This document shows positions 25,697 through 33,912 of a stretch of 64,000 nt of DNA, in pieces. The translations under genes were made by a program, and so were the position numbers. The stretch lies in assembly GCA_958448165.1 (NCBI GenBank), contig CAUDCW010000002.1:186001-250000 (forward strand), written 5' to 3'. This DNA comes from an uncultured Oscillospiraceae bacterium (GTDB lineage Bacteria > Bacillota > Clostridia > Oscillospirales > Acutalibacteraceae). Positions within the stretch are counted from its first letter, which is position 1, and the number at the start of each line of letters is the position of its first letter. The notes beneath the pieces were generated by a model, which saw nothing but the letters and a program-made list of their open reading frames with translations, did not search any database and was not told the DNA's origin.

Positions 25697-26154
25697 TATG
25701 TTTCCTCCAGTTCGTCGGCTATGCCGTTGGCAATCAGATTGACAATCTCGCTTTGGTGCTCAACGAGGACGGATTCAAGATACTTTGCCTGACCGTTTTC
25801 GTGACTGTATGCAGTTTGTTCGTGTTGGGCGGCGGCATATTTCGTGTTGAAGCTGACCTCGCCTTTAACTGCCGTTTCGGGTAAATCTCCTGTAATAACT
25901 ACGCTGTCAGCAGTTTTGCTTGAAACACCGTGAGCGTACACCTCATCATCAAGTTTGACCTCAACACTTCCACGAAGATCGCCCGTGTCCTTCGGTGCAC
26001 GCTGTTGGCTCTCGCCGGCAACAAACAGGAGTGCGTCAGCTAACCCAACAGTCGAGCCGTAGTCAAGCTTGTCAACCGCCGACTGTATGTTGCCGATGAC
26101 AGTATCCAATCCTTTGAGGTATTCGCCTGGCGGTATGTCAATTCTATGTCCCAT
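25696..26154 (-). CDS. HK97 gp10-like tail completion protein
   Basis: 152 residues. The motif RAPKDTGDLRGSVEVK followed by FNTKYAAAQHEQTAYSHENG is diagnostic of the HK97 gp10-like family. It joins head and tail during assembly. The gene is in the standard connector, stopper, gp10, terminator order. Confidence 0.87.
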   Translation of the reverse strand: MGHRIDIPPGEYLKGLDTVIGNIQSAVDKLDYGSTVGLADALLFVAGESQQRAPKDTGDLRGSVEVKLDDEVYAHGVSSKTADSVVITGDLPETAVKGEVSFNTKYAAAQHEQTAYSHENGQAKYLESVLVEHQSEIVNLIANGIADELEET

Positions 26155-26163
26155 TTAACCACC

Positions 26164-26481
26164 TCATAGCTTAATCTCGTAGTGATCAATCGAGCCGTCA
26201 AGACCTCGGCAAGACTCGCAGGATTGCACCGTGAATTGTCTTCCGTCTGTTTCAACGAGTGACAGCGGCGGAATTGCACTGTCGCAGAACATTGTCGCTG
26301 TCGATACAATCTTTTGCCCCTGAGCGTTGATAATCTCTTTATGCTCATACTCCACACGGCAAGGCACTACCGTGCCGGGAAGCTTGCGGTCGGGAATATA
26401 CTTTGAATCGCCGTATTCATTGTGTCCGCCGTAGGCGTGTACTCTCGCAGTCTGCGACCACATATTACTCCATAGGCTCAT
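26164..26481 (-). CDS. Head closure (stopper) protein
   Basis: 105 residues. A small beta-rich protein (PGTVVPCRVEYEHKEIINAQ ... ISTATMFCDSAIPPL-like segment) in the stopper position after the connector. The family assignment comes mainly from gene order and size. Its start overlaps the connector stop by 4 nt. Confidence 0.7.
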   Translation of the reverse strand: MSLWSNMWSQTARVHAYGGHNEYGDSKYIPDRKLPGTVVPCRVEYEHKEIINAQGQKIVSTATMFCDSAIPPLSLVETDGRQFTVQSCESCRGLDGSIDHYEIKL

Positions 26482-26933
26482 ATCATCACCGCCGATCCGA
26501 GCAAATAAGGCTTGAGCAAGGTGTATGCTACACGGCTTGTCAGCGTGCCATAGCTTGTTGAGCTGCTGTCTGAGTAGCTCTCAGAGGTGTTGCCGATTGA
26601 TATAGACTTAACACCCTGCTCCTGTAATTCACGCCGCCTTGCCGCTGCCGTGTCAAGCGACTGCATAGCCTCAAGAACCTGTGCCTGCTTAACTCGTTCC
26701 GGTACAGAGTTGTCTGTACCTCTCGGAAATTGCAGTGTTTGACTTATACTGTGCTTGTGCGAAGCAAGCCGCATACTCTCAATTCTGTAGCAAGCGTTAC
26801 GGAGCTTGCACTCCTTGTCGCTGTCTGATAGGTTAAACCACTCATCTTTAAGCTGAGGTTCGTCTGATACGAGGCGGACAATTTCGTCCGCCTCAGTGAG
26901 CGTTACATAGCTGTCTGTTCCTACCGTCAGCAT
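26478..26933 (-). CDS. Head-tail connector (gp6/DnaT-like adaptor)
   Basis: 151 residues. N-terminal MLTVGTDSYVTLTEADEIVR is characteristic of the DnaT-like/adaptor family that follows the capsid gene. The body is helical with LQFPRGTDNSVPERVKQAQVL. It should dock under the portal. The start overlaps the capsid stop by 1 nt. Confidence 0.78.
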   Translation of the reverse strand: MLTVGTDSYVTLTEADEIVRLVSDEPQLKDEWFNLSDSDKECKLRNACYRIESMRLASHKHSISQTLQFPRGTDNSVPERVKQAQVLEAMQSLDTAAARRRELQEQGVKSISIGNTSESYSDSSSTSYGTLTSRVAYTLLKPYLLGSAVMI

Positions 26934-27871
26934 TATGCACCAACCCCGTTCGGAGTAAGCACGGCAAACGGATAACGGCTTTCCTCATTCTCGTTGAGGT
27001 TTGTAATCGGGTTCGGGAGTTGCCAGCCGAGGCGCATTACGCATCTGAGCGCAACCATATCCTGCTGTGCGAGGTTGTAGAGTATCTTGCCTTCGGCATC
27101 GGAGATCACCGCCTGATCAAGCACCTTGAAGGTCATATCCTGACGCATAGCATATACAGCCTGCGACCAGTCGCCACCAACAATAAGACCCTTTTCCTTG
27201 TCCCAAGAGCCATTCTTGACATAGTTAAGCGACTGCCCGTAGAGAGTATCCGGCGTACCCGAGGTGAGAGACGGCTGGAACAGCAAGCCGCCGTTCTTGT
27301 CACGCAGACCTCTGAGCTTGGATTTAACTGATACATCACCGGCAAAGCCATTAACATCAAATCCGTCCTCCTCAACGGTTGCCATCATCGTGTTGATATC
27401 GTCCGCAATATCAACACCCGCACCGAGTGCAACGGTATGACGGCGAGTAATCGCCGTTGGCACAATCGGAGCAGGCCATGTTGCGCGGTCGGTTTTAAAT
27501 AATACATTGCTGTCAATCACCTTGTTAAACGCAGAAATGATTGACGGCTTAAGCTCCGCCCAGATGTCGTAGTCTGAATCATCAAGCACAGCCTCGGGAA
27601 TAGGGATAATAACAGCGATTTCCTCGGCAGTGATGTACTTATTCGCCCAAGCCGCCGAGCTGACAGGCTTCAGACCGTTATCGCCGTCAACAAAGCCGGC
27701 AACAGGCAGTGCCGAGAGAACAGCCATCTTGCGTTGTTTTGTTGACATATTCGGGAGCTTACGCATAAGCGGCAGTACTGACGATGTTGTGACTACGCTC
27801 TGAATAATTTCCTTCGAGGTTTCGGTCGGAATTAACGCCTCTGCATTTGATCTTGTAATAATGTTACCCAT
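26933..27871 (-). CDS. Major capsid protein, HK97 fold
   Basis: 312 residues. Starts with a short arm (SNAEALIPTETSKEIIQSVV), contains the P-loop-like stretch AVLSALPVAGFVDGDNGLKP and the family segment AEEIAVIIPIPEAVLDDSDYD, and ends RLGWQLPNPITNLNE...YPFAVLTP. There is no long N-terminal delta domain, in line with the separate scaffold gene just upstream. GGAGGT lies upstream of ATG 27871. Confidence 0.9.
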   Translation of the reverse strand: MGNIITRSNAEALIPTETSKEIIQSVVTTSSVLPLMRKLPNMSTKQRKMAVLSALPVAGFVDGDNGLKPVSSAAWANKYITAEEIAVIIPIPEAVLDDSDYDIWAELKPSIISAFNKVIDSNVLFKTDRATWPAPIVPTAITRRHTVALGAGVDIADDINTMMATVEEDGFDVNGFAGDVSVKSKLRGLRDKNGGLLFQPSLTSGTPDTLYGQSLNYVKNGSWDKEKGLIVGGDWSQAVYAMRQDMTFKVLDQAVISDAEGKILYNLAQQDMVALRCVMRLGWQLPNPITNLNENEESRYPFAVLTPNGVGA

Positions 27872-27895
27872 AATTTTTTACCTCCGTGTTGTTAA

Positions 27896-28417
27896 TTATT
27901 TTCGTCCGGCAGCGTGCCGGATGAAGTCGTTCATTGTGTTGCCTGTCAGTGAGTCAGTGTTGTCCGATCCAACCGGGTGAAACGGTTCGGATTTCTCCTT
28001 AGTTGTCTTAACCACCACAGCCGGGAATTCCTTTGCCGCCTCAGCCACTGCCTCAGTGAGACCGACCACTTCACCTTTGTCATCGACAGAGATTTTCTCC
28101 ATATCCATGACCTTGGTAAGAAGCTTAGTGTCATAGCCGGATAAACCGTTAATAGCTGCGGCAATAAGGCGCTCATCGGCGCGTTTGAGTGCAAGCTCTG
28201 CCTTGCTCTGATAATCAGCAACCTTGTTGTCAAGATTATCAAGCACATCATCTTCCTTGAGATTGAGGAGCTTGCGGAGCGCTGATTCGTATGCTTTAAG
28301 CTGTTCATCGTTTCCGCCCTCCGCCGGTTCTGTCGGTTCAGTGTTAGGCTCCGGCGGTGTGCCGCCCTTCAGGTCTGTGCCGGTCGGCTCGGTTGGTGTT
28401 GTCTTAGAGTCTGTCAT
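27896..28417 (-). CDS. Capsid scaffold protein
   Basis: 173 residues, acidic and mostly helical, with a Pro/Thr/Glu-rich start (SKTTPTEPTGTDLKGGTPPE), coiled coil in the middle (LKAYESALRKLLNLKEDDVL) and a basic-tipped C-terminus (NTMNDFIRHAAGRK). Composition and position immediately before the capsid gene fit a GP20-like scaffold. ATG 28417 has AGGAGG upstream. Confidence 0.8.
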   Translation of the reverse strand: MTDSKTTPTEPTGTDLKGGTPPEPNTEPTEPAEGGNDEQLKAYESALRKLLNLKEDDVLDNLDNKVADYQSKAELALKRADERLIAAAINGLSGYDTKLLTKVMDMEKISVDDKGEVVGLTEAVAEAAKEFPAVVVKTTKEKSEPFHPVGSDNTDSLTGNTMNDFIRHAAGRK

Positions 28418-28460
28418 TTTGATGTACCTCCTTAAATTTGTAAAAATGTGCAATATTAAA

Positions 28461-28479
28461 AGCCCCCGAATCGGGAGCT
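28461..28479 (-). terminator. Hairpin with T-run before the scaffold gene
   Basis: On the minus strand AGCTCCCGA-TTCGGGGGCT is followed by TTTT. It lies inside the head operon, so it may attenuate rather than end transcription, and the phage NusG-like protein could overcome it. Confidence 0.65.
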
Positions 28480-28523
28480 TAAAAACTGTTTTTGCGGTTA
28501 TGCCGCAGATATTAATTACATAT

Positions 28524-28566
28524 GCGTTTAAACACCGTTTAACAGCGTTTAATTTGTTTTAAAAAA
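28524..28566. repeat. Helically phased CGTTTAA array, copy 2
   Basis: Four units of the type GCGTTTAAAC occur with TTTAA cores 11, 10 and 10 bp apart, in the 199-bp gap between the minor capsid and scaffold genes. A weak TAAAATCG/CGATTTTA hairpin follows at about 28594-28618. Confidence 0.55.
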
Positions 28567-28616
28567 TTTCAGCCAAGTAACTTGATACCCTTAATAAAAT
28601 CGGCTTACAAGCGATT

Positions 28617-29720
28617 TTAGGGGGTGTTTATCCGTTTGGTGATATATCTATAATCAGCCATTAAATCCTGATACCTCTGTGAGTTCGTTCGCTTCATTCT
28701 CTGCCAGCCTGCAAAGGTTTTCGGAGCATCGTTCGGCAAATGAGCTTTGATATCTTGATATTGCCGGTAGCTTTCATTTCGCTTGCGCTTTGTCGCTTGC
28801 TCGGCGGCATACGCTTTGCGTTCGTTATCGGGTCGGTTATCCTCAAATGGCTGCATACTCATACGACTAAACCTCGCAAGTTCATCAAGTGTGTAGGCTC
28901 GAGCCGGGAAGATGCTAATGCGGTGGCGGCAGTTCGGGTGGATTATTTCATAACCGTCAGCAAAGGCGGTATCGTACAAGTACGGAAACCTCAGCGGCTT
29001 GCCGTTTTTATCCTTGTACTTGCCATTTGCCGCCTCTCTGGTCAGCGCATACACTCTGCCCTGATACACAGCGCAAATCTCACAGGTCGGATAGTGTGAT
29101 GTCATACGAACTAAGTCATAACCCCATTCAGTGCCCTGTACCGTCTTTGCCTTGTTTTGTGCCTCAGCAGTGGTCGAGCGTGCCGCCATATTGGCGTAGC
29201 TCTTAATACCGTGCTTGTTGCCGTTTGCGTACTCAACATAATGTATGTTGTTTTTCCGCAGTTCTTCAGCGAGCTGTTTTTGCATTTGGCGGATAGTCTG
29301 ACCTTGCGACAACTTTTTCGCTGTTGCCTCAAGGGTAACCCTGCGTATCAGATCATCATACCGCCGCCCGATGAGATTTACAGCATTGTTCAGGTCACGG
29401 GTCAGATTGTCTGCGATAAGCTCTATTTGTCTGACATTAAGCCCCGAAAACAGGTTGTAGCTCCGTTTTTCAACGCTTTCAATATCCTTTAAAAGGCTGT
29501 CTAAGCCCTTTTTGTATGAGCTTTGCACAAGCTTTTTTACCGCTTCCGAGGAGTTTTTCTTGAGCTTCTCAAGCTCTTCCTTGACTTGCCTGTAAAGACT
29601 GTATTCATAGGCAGTAGCTCTGCCGAGCGTAGCCTTGCTTGTGATTTTCTTCTGCAGCTTGTCGAGTGCCTCGGTGTAGATTTTAACAAGCTCAGCTATA
29701 AGCTTGTCTTCATTGTTCAT
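28617..29720 (-). CDS. Minor capsid / head morphogenesis protein (Phage_min_cap2 type)
   Basis: 367 residues. The N-terminal half is helical (LVKIYTEALDKLQKKITSKA). The second half has the SPP1 gp7/Mu F-like signature: RMTSHYPTCEICAVYQGRVY ... IIHPNCRHRISIFPA, with a CxxC and HPNCRH zinc-type set. It joins capsid and portal during head assembly. It overlaps the portal stop by 11 nt. Confidence 0.87.
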   Translation of the reverse strand: MNNEDKLIAELVKIYTEALDKLQKKITSKATLGRATAYEYSLYRQVKEELEKLKKNSSEAVKKLVQSSYKKGLDSLLKDIESVEKRSYNLFSGLNVRQIELIADNLTRDLNNAVNLIGRRYDDLIRRVTLEATAKKLSQGQTIRQMQKQLAEELRKNNIHYVEYANGNKHGIKSYANMAARSTTAEAQNKAKTVQGTEWGYDLVRMTSHYPTCEICAVYQGRVYALTREAANGKYKDKNGKPLRFPYLYDTAFADGYEIIHPNCRHRISIFPARAYTLDELARFSRMSMQPFEDNRPDNERKAYAAEQATKRKRNESYRQYQDIKAHLPNDAPKTFAGWQRMKRTNSQRYQDLMADYRYITKRINTP

Positions 29721-31155
29721 CTTCGACCTCCAACGCTGTCAACTCAGGATCCGGCGGAGAGCTGCCGACGGTTGCAGATATGTCATCTCCGATAATAAGC
29801 TCAAGCTCAGCATCGGCGTCACTGTCCGACATTTTATCAAGCCGCTTAATTGCTGTAAGCTGTGACAGTGTAGCTTTGCCGCCTGTTCTGAGGTTTGCGA
29901 TCTCCGCATCCTCGGACGGGTCAGCGGGTAAGCCGTCGTTCCAAGTTACCGTTATCTCGGCAGGACTGTACTTTATACCCTTTATCTCAAGCAGGGCGGA
30001 GAGCAGCTTCTTGATAACGGGGTCATAGCGGTTCGCAATGCGCCGAGCCTTTGCCAAGGGCGACATCATCAGACGGCGGAGCGCTGAACCGCTCGGAACT
30101 TCGCCTGTTTTGTTGCTGAGGTCACCGAAAATTGCCGAACCCATCTCACTGATTGTGTAAAGCTGATTAATCAGCAACTCTATCTGCTTGAAGCTTGCTT
30201 CAAAGCTTGCATCCCAGACAATGTATTGCGGTGGAGGAACGCTGGGATCATCGTTAGGAAAATAATCTCCGAGCTTTAATCTCCATTCGCCCGTCAGCTG
30301 ATCGCACACTAGTGCCGATGAGGGTCCGGTCATACTCGGTGCGGCGTGCTTATCCAGTACCTTGCTTATTTGGCTTATTCGCACCATTAATTCGGATATG
30401 ATACTGTCAACACTGCGGTAATCATCCAAGCCAAAGAGGCGGTCAGATGTGAGCATATTGCTTATCCGGTAAACAGGACAGGTGTTTAGCCTTGTTTCAA
30501 CAGATACTTCTTTTTGTCTCTTCAGCGGCTTGCCAATCTTAAAAGCTCCCGGATTACCCTCAAGCAGGTAATCCTGTTCATCACACTTGCCCGGTTCCGA
30601 GGGGCAGTGAATCTGCGTGTGCAAGCCGTATTGCTCTTTCCCGGAGTCAACTATGTACAGCGTGCAAAAGGCGTGATACTTGAAGTTTCTGATATTGTAT
30701 GTATCAACAACAGGAAACCAAGCCGAGGGCGGCACAACATTGAGCTTACCGTCAGCACTGTGCATTATTATCGTGTCACCGTATCGGCTGAGGTCAACGC
30801 ACGAGATATACATATAATGCCAGAAATCGGTATCAAGAAGAATACCGTTAATCTCCTTTTGCACGGCATCATCGGACACGGTAACGGTCGGTGCTTCACC
30901 AAACACGAGGTCGGCGGTTTTGACAGTTAGGAGCTTCTGATAGTTCAAGACATTAGCGTAGGATACAACTTCTTGAAAATTGCCGATTATCCTTTCAATT
31001 CTCTTGAATTGTGCTTTGTACACCAATGCGTGTTTATCCTCAAACAGCTGCTTGTTTTCTATGTAATTCTGTAGCCTGTGCCGAGTGCACGGCGGCGGAA
31101 ACGGCTGTCCCGGCATAAGCCACGATAAGTCGTCAAGGTTATTCTTTTCAATCAT
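29710..31155 (-). CDS. Portal protein, SPP1 gp6-like
   Basis: About 481 residues. Matches the SPP1-type portal family: RIERIIGNFQEVVSYANVLN, LLTVKTADLVFGEAPTV, DRLFGLDDYRSVDSIISEL, and the clip/crown region FGDLSNKTGEVPSGSALRRL. It forms the ring through which DNA enters and leaves. ATG 31155 is preferred because AGGAGG lies 8 nt upstream; ATG 31161 is too close. It overlaps no domain of the terminase upstream. Confidence 0.92.
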   Translation of the reverse strand: MIEKNNLDDLSWLMPGQPFPPPCTRHRLQNYIENKQLFEDKHALVYKAQFKRIERIIGNFQEVVSYANVLNYQKLLTVKTADLVFGEAPTVTVSDDAVQKEINGILLDTDFWHYMYISCVDLSRYGDTIIMHSADGKLNVVPPSAWFPVVDTYNIRNFKYHAFCTLYIVDSGKEQYGLHTQIHCPSEPGKCDEQDYLLEGNPGAFKIGKPLKRQKEVSVETRLNTCPVYRISNMLTSDRLFGLDDYRSVDSIISELMVRISQISKVLDKHAAPSMTGPSSALVCDQLTGEWRLKLGDYFPNDDPSVPPPQYIVWDASFEASFKQIELLINQLYTISEMGSAIFGDLSNKTGEVPSGSALRRLMMSPLAKARRIANRYDPVIKKLLSALLEIKGIKYSPAEITVTWNDGLPADPSEDAEIANLRTGGKATLSQLTAIKRLDKMSDSDADAELELIIGDDISATVGSSPPDPELTALEVEDEQ

Positions 31156-31160
31156 CTGCA

Positions 31161-32414
31161 TCACCTCCTCAAGGTCACTGCGCCGTTGTGTTTAGTTACA
31201 ACGGTTTTAACAAAATAGCGAATATCGTCCATTGCGTGGTCGTGTACTTTCATTGGCTTATCTTCACCCGTCGCCTCGGCATGCTTGGTATCCCAGACAT
31301 AAGATGAAAATTCCTTAAAAGTATTTTCACAACAGTCGTTAAACTTAATCTTTCCTGTCTGCAAGCAGGTCGCTGTTTCTCTGATACCGTCTAATACAGC
31401 GTTATCCGCTTTCAGTACGGCATATTTACCCTTACGCCTTATAAGCGTGATAAAGCTCGCCGCAGACGGGTCGATGATGATTGAGCGAACATTGCGACCC
31501 CCGACAAGCTTGTCAACCTCCGCGTAATACTCATCATCGGTTTTTTGTCGACCGTGCTCTCTGCCGTCATAGTAGTACTCGCCGATGCGGTACCACACTC
31601 CTCCACAAAGGCCCCACAATCCTGCGCTAAATGGGTTTAATGTGCCGTAGTCAATAGACACATAGTACATTGTGTAAGACCTGTTCTGCGTCGGTACAAC
31701 ACACTTATCTCTGCTGAACATCGGATAAACAAGACCGTCAGCGGCAACCCAAAGACCCTCAATGTAACGGTCATAGAATGAGCCGCTGTAAAGAGATTTG
31801 TACCTGTTCTTAACCTCTTCCGAAAGCGTGAGGTTATCGTCCATATTAAAGTGCAGATACAAAGCTTTTTTGTTCTCTGACTTTTCGATCCATTCCTTGT
31901 AGAACCAGTGGTAGGGCGTATCTGGGTTGCAGTTAAACCAGAACCTTGACCCGGTCACAGAGCAACGGGCGAGAGCCTGCTCGACAAAAGAGCGAGGCAT
32001 AAGGGCAACCTCATCAAGCAACACCCCGGCGAGGGTAATACCCTGAATCAAGTCCTGTGAGGATTCATCTTTGCCGCCAAAGATATAAAAGTAATTTGTC
32101 TTTGCACCCTGCTTGATTATCATAAGGTTTTCACTTCTCAGATACTTGACTTGGTATCTGCCGGAAATCATCTGAATAAGCGGCTTGATCACATTACGAT
32201 AGCAAGAACCTACCGTCTTGCCGCAAATCGCAAAGCTCTGTTCGCTGAACCTGTTCATTGCCCAGAACACGAAACCGTTACTCATTGACATTGTTTTGCC
32301 GGAACGGATAGAGCCGTCAGCAATGACTGCGTTGTATTTTTTAGATACTTCAGGGTGCATCCACCAAGTCAAGACACGGAGCTGCTTCGGAGAGAATTGT
32401 TTGTATTTACTCAT
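31161..32414 (-). CDS. Terminase large subunit, PBSX/XtmB type
   Basis: 417 residues. The N-terminal ATPase has Walker A in ADGSIRSGKT (about residue 36) and Walker B in GVLLDEVAL (about 134). The C-terminal nuclease has the acidic residues in YVSIDYGT (about 254), IIIDPSAASF and AMDDIRYFV. It cuts and packages DNA into the head. It is of the siphophage PBSX family, not the Mu gp28 type, which marks a module switch within this transposable phage. Confidence 0.92.
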   Translation of the reverse strand: MSKYKQFSPKQLRVLTWWMHPEVSKKYNAVIADGSIRSGKTMSMSNGFVFWAMNRFSEQSFAICGKTVGSCYRNVIKPLIQMISGRYQVKYLRSENLMIIKQGAKTNYFYIFGGKDESSQDLIQGITLAGVLLDEVALMPRSFVEQALARCSVTGSRFWFNCNPDTPYHWFYKEWIEKSENKKALYLHFNMDDNLTLSEEVKNRYKSLYSGSFYDRYIEGLWVAADGLVYPMFSRDKCVVPTQNRSYTMYYVSIDYGTLNPFSAGLWGLCGGVWYRIGEYYYDGREHGRQKTDDEYYAEVDKLVGGRNVRSIIIDPSAASFITLIRRKGKYAVLKADNAVLDGIRETATCLQTGKIKFNDCCENTFKEFSSYVWDTKHAEATGEDKPMKVHDHAMDDIRYFVKTVVTKHNGAVTLRR

Positions 32415-32745
32415 CGGCGAACACCTCCGTTGCTCTCTTGCTCAATACCTCAATCAGACCGTCGTCCTCGGCAGCGGCTTCAGCCGGGGCGAAGTATTCC
32501 TTGTAAAGCCGTATCGCATTTAAATCTCCGGCTTGGCACTTCTCAACAACGATTTTGCGGATTTCTGTGAGTTCGTCCTGCTCGTATTTAATTACAAGCG
32601 TGCGGAGCTTTTTCCGGTAGTCCTTTGCCTTTAGCACTCCGTATAATCGCTCAAGGGACTGCAGGTCAGCAACAATATCAAACTCCTGTTTTGTATCAGT
32701 CGCCTTGAGCAGTTCCTCAAGCTTGTCAAGCTTTTTACTTGCCAT
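32407..32745 (-). CDS. Helical protein before terminase (possible small terminase partner)
   Basis: 112 residues, all helical and charged (KKLDKLEELLKATDTKQEFD ... LTEIRKIVVEKCQAGDLNAI ... YKEYFAPAEAAAEDDGL). It directly overlaps the terminase start by 8 nt, so it may work with it, but the gp27-like gene at 33905 is the more usual small terminase. Family not recognised. ATG 32745 has AAAGGTG 7 nt upstream. Confidence 0.65.
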   Translation of the reverse strand: MASKKLDKLEELLKATDTKQEFDIVADLQSLERLYGVLKAKDYRKKLRTLVIKYEQDELTEIRKIVVEKCQAGDLNAIRLYKEYFAPAEAAAEDDGLIEVLSKRATEVFADE

Positions 32746-32756
32746 TTTAATCACCT

Positions 32757-32906
32757 TTAAGATTTGTCGCAGGACCTTACAATAAGTCCTACCGCTTTAG
32801 CTATTGTTGATATTACAGCCAGTATCCAGACAGCAACAAAGCACCCATCAGGAACTACAATAGCATTTGCCGCAAGCACATACAGTGCAATAAGTAGTGT
32901 TATCAT
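32757..32906 (-). CDS. 49-residue membrane peptide
   Basis: MITLLIALYVLAANAIVVPD begins it; a second hydrophobic stretch (CFVAVWILAVISTIAKAVGL) follows and it ends with IVRSCDKS. Two membrane helices are predicted. AAAGGGG lies 10 nt before ATG 32906. Small membrane proteins here could be holin or spanin relatives or exclusion proteins; no evidence decides. Confidence 0.6.
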   Translation of the reverse strand: MITLLIALYVLAANAIVVPDGCFVAVWILAVISTIAKAVGLIVRSCDKS

Positions 32907-32921
32907 AAAAAATTGCCCCTT

Positions 32922-33071
32922 TCAAAAAGTCACCGCCGCATTAAGCACTGCGGCGGCTATCCAGTATACAGCCATTTTCCATTCGTGTTTTAACCCATAA
33001 ACAACCGCCGCCCCTAAATCCAACAGGATCAGGAGCAGCGGAAAAATTTTTGTTTTATCCATTTTCATCAT
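32922..33071 (-). CDS. 49-residue membrane peptide
   Basis: Begins MMKMDKTKIFPLLLILLDLG and ends KMAVYWIAAAVLNAAVTF, giving two predicted membrane helices. Its start overlaps the end of the Tad2-like gene (GATGATGAAAATGGATAA), so the two are translationally coupled. GGGAG lies 7 nt upstream of the first ATG. Function unknown. Confidence 0.6.
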   Translation of the reverse strand: MMKMDKTKIFPLLLILLDLGAAVVYGLKHEWKMAVYWIAAAVLNAAVTF

Positions 33072-33300
33072 CGACAATCTCCCAGTTTGTAGCAAACATC
33101 TCGGGGTATGTAGGAATCCACGGCACTCTGCCTTTATCGCTCACAACATACAGATACGGGGCAGTATTTGCACTGCCGGAGTCAGGTCGCTGAACCTTTA
33201 TCCTCGTGTTCGGGTTCCAGTGTGGCAGCCTCATAGCATCGCTGTGTTTAATCATTTTAAATGCGGCTTCAAAAGTCATGCCTGTGTATATGGTTCTCAT
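33055..33300 (-). CDS. Tad2-like (DUF2829) putative Thoeris anti-defence protein
   Basis: 81 residues. The order F-x-AAFKMIKHSDAMRLPHW, then PYLYVVSDKGRVPWIPTYPE, then MFATNWEIVDDE follows the DUF2829 pattern (FxEAL...G..V.R..W ... PYI.......PW..S..D..A.DWE). Members called Tad2 bind the cyclic ADP-ribose signal made by Thoeris ThsB and so block that defence. The match is by eye and the protein is short, so the family call is good but the activity is inferred. The strong ribosome site GGAGGTTGTAAA precedes ATG 33300. It follows the NusG-like gene and precedes two membrane peptides. Confidence 0.68.
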   Translation of the reverse strand: MRTIYTGMTFEAAFKMIKHSDAMRLPHWNPNTRIKVQRPDSGSANTAPYLYVVSDKGRVPWIPTYPEMFATNWEIVDDENG

Positions 33301-33309
33301 TTTACAACC

Positions 33310-33378
33310 TCCAAAAATTCAGATAGATATAGCTTCGCCATCCAGCGCTCGTTACTTCGCCGTTGGATAAAGCTATGA
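33310..33378 (-). other. Imperfect hairpin between NusG-like and Tad2-like genes
   Basis: On the minus strand ATAGCTTTATCCA can pair with TGGATGGCGAAGCTAT around a 19-nt loop. NusG paralogues of the LoaP group act with RNA hairpins, so this could be a target, but that is speculative. Confidence 0.35.
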
Positions 33379-33390
33379 CGGCAGTTCCGC

Positions 33391-33912
33391 TCAGACGGAC
33401 GAATCAACGCCTTTGCTTTCCTGCGTTTGTGTGTCCTCAATAAAGGACAGCGTAATGTTGTGTTTCTTACCCATTAAAAGTATTTCAGCTTCAGCTCTGC
33501 GGTATCTGCGCCGCATTCTGACGATTTTAAGACCTTTTAAAGCACCTTTAACCACTTCATAATCGCCGTTCAAATCAAATTTAATGACAGACGGTTCGTG
33601 CAGTAACTCTGCCGTTTTGGTCAGGCACTTCACCTCTTCAATCGTCAGCGGTATCGGACTTTGTCCGCTCGGCAATATCCTTAACACTTGTCTGATACCC
33701 GAGATTGTATAGTACAAGCCGTAGTTATACCGGATTTCCACAAAGACATAACCCGGAAACAGCATATACATCTGAGTTGTCCACGCTCTGCCTCTGCGTA
33801 TGACCCTGTTTTCGATCGGGGCTATTGCTTTAACACCACGAGCCTTGAGCTGTTTTACAACCTCGTATTCCTCGCCGGTGCTGACCTGCAGCACATACCA
33901 ACGACTATTCAT
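33391..33912 (-). CDS. Phage NusG-family (LoaP/RfaH-like) transcription antitermination protein
   Basis: 173 residues. The N-terminal NGN domain is clear: SRWYVLQVSTGEEYEVVKQL, a middle MYMLFPGYVFVEIRYN, then YYTISGIRQVLRIL. The C-terminal ~60 residues (VVKGALKGLKIVRMRRRYRR ... AEILLMGKKHNITLSF) correspond to a KOW-like domain with the usual GP.KG.EG motif degenerate. It should bind RNA polymerase and let it pass terminators in the late operon. It sits between the gp27-like and terminase genes; Mu itself has no such gene. ATG 33912 overlaps the gp27-like stop by 8 nt; the longer 34080 frame is rejected. Confidence 0.82.
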   Translation of the reverse strand: MNSRWYVLQVSTGEEYEVVKQLKARGVKAIAPIENRVIRRGRAWTTQMYMLFPGYVFVEIRYNYGLYYTISGIRQVLRILPSGQSPIPLTIEEVKCLTKTAELLHEPSVIKFDLNGDYEVVKGALKGLKIVRMRRRYRRAEAEILLMGKKHNITLSFIEDTQTQESKGVDSSV

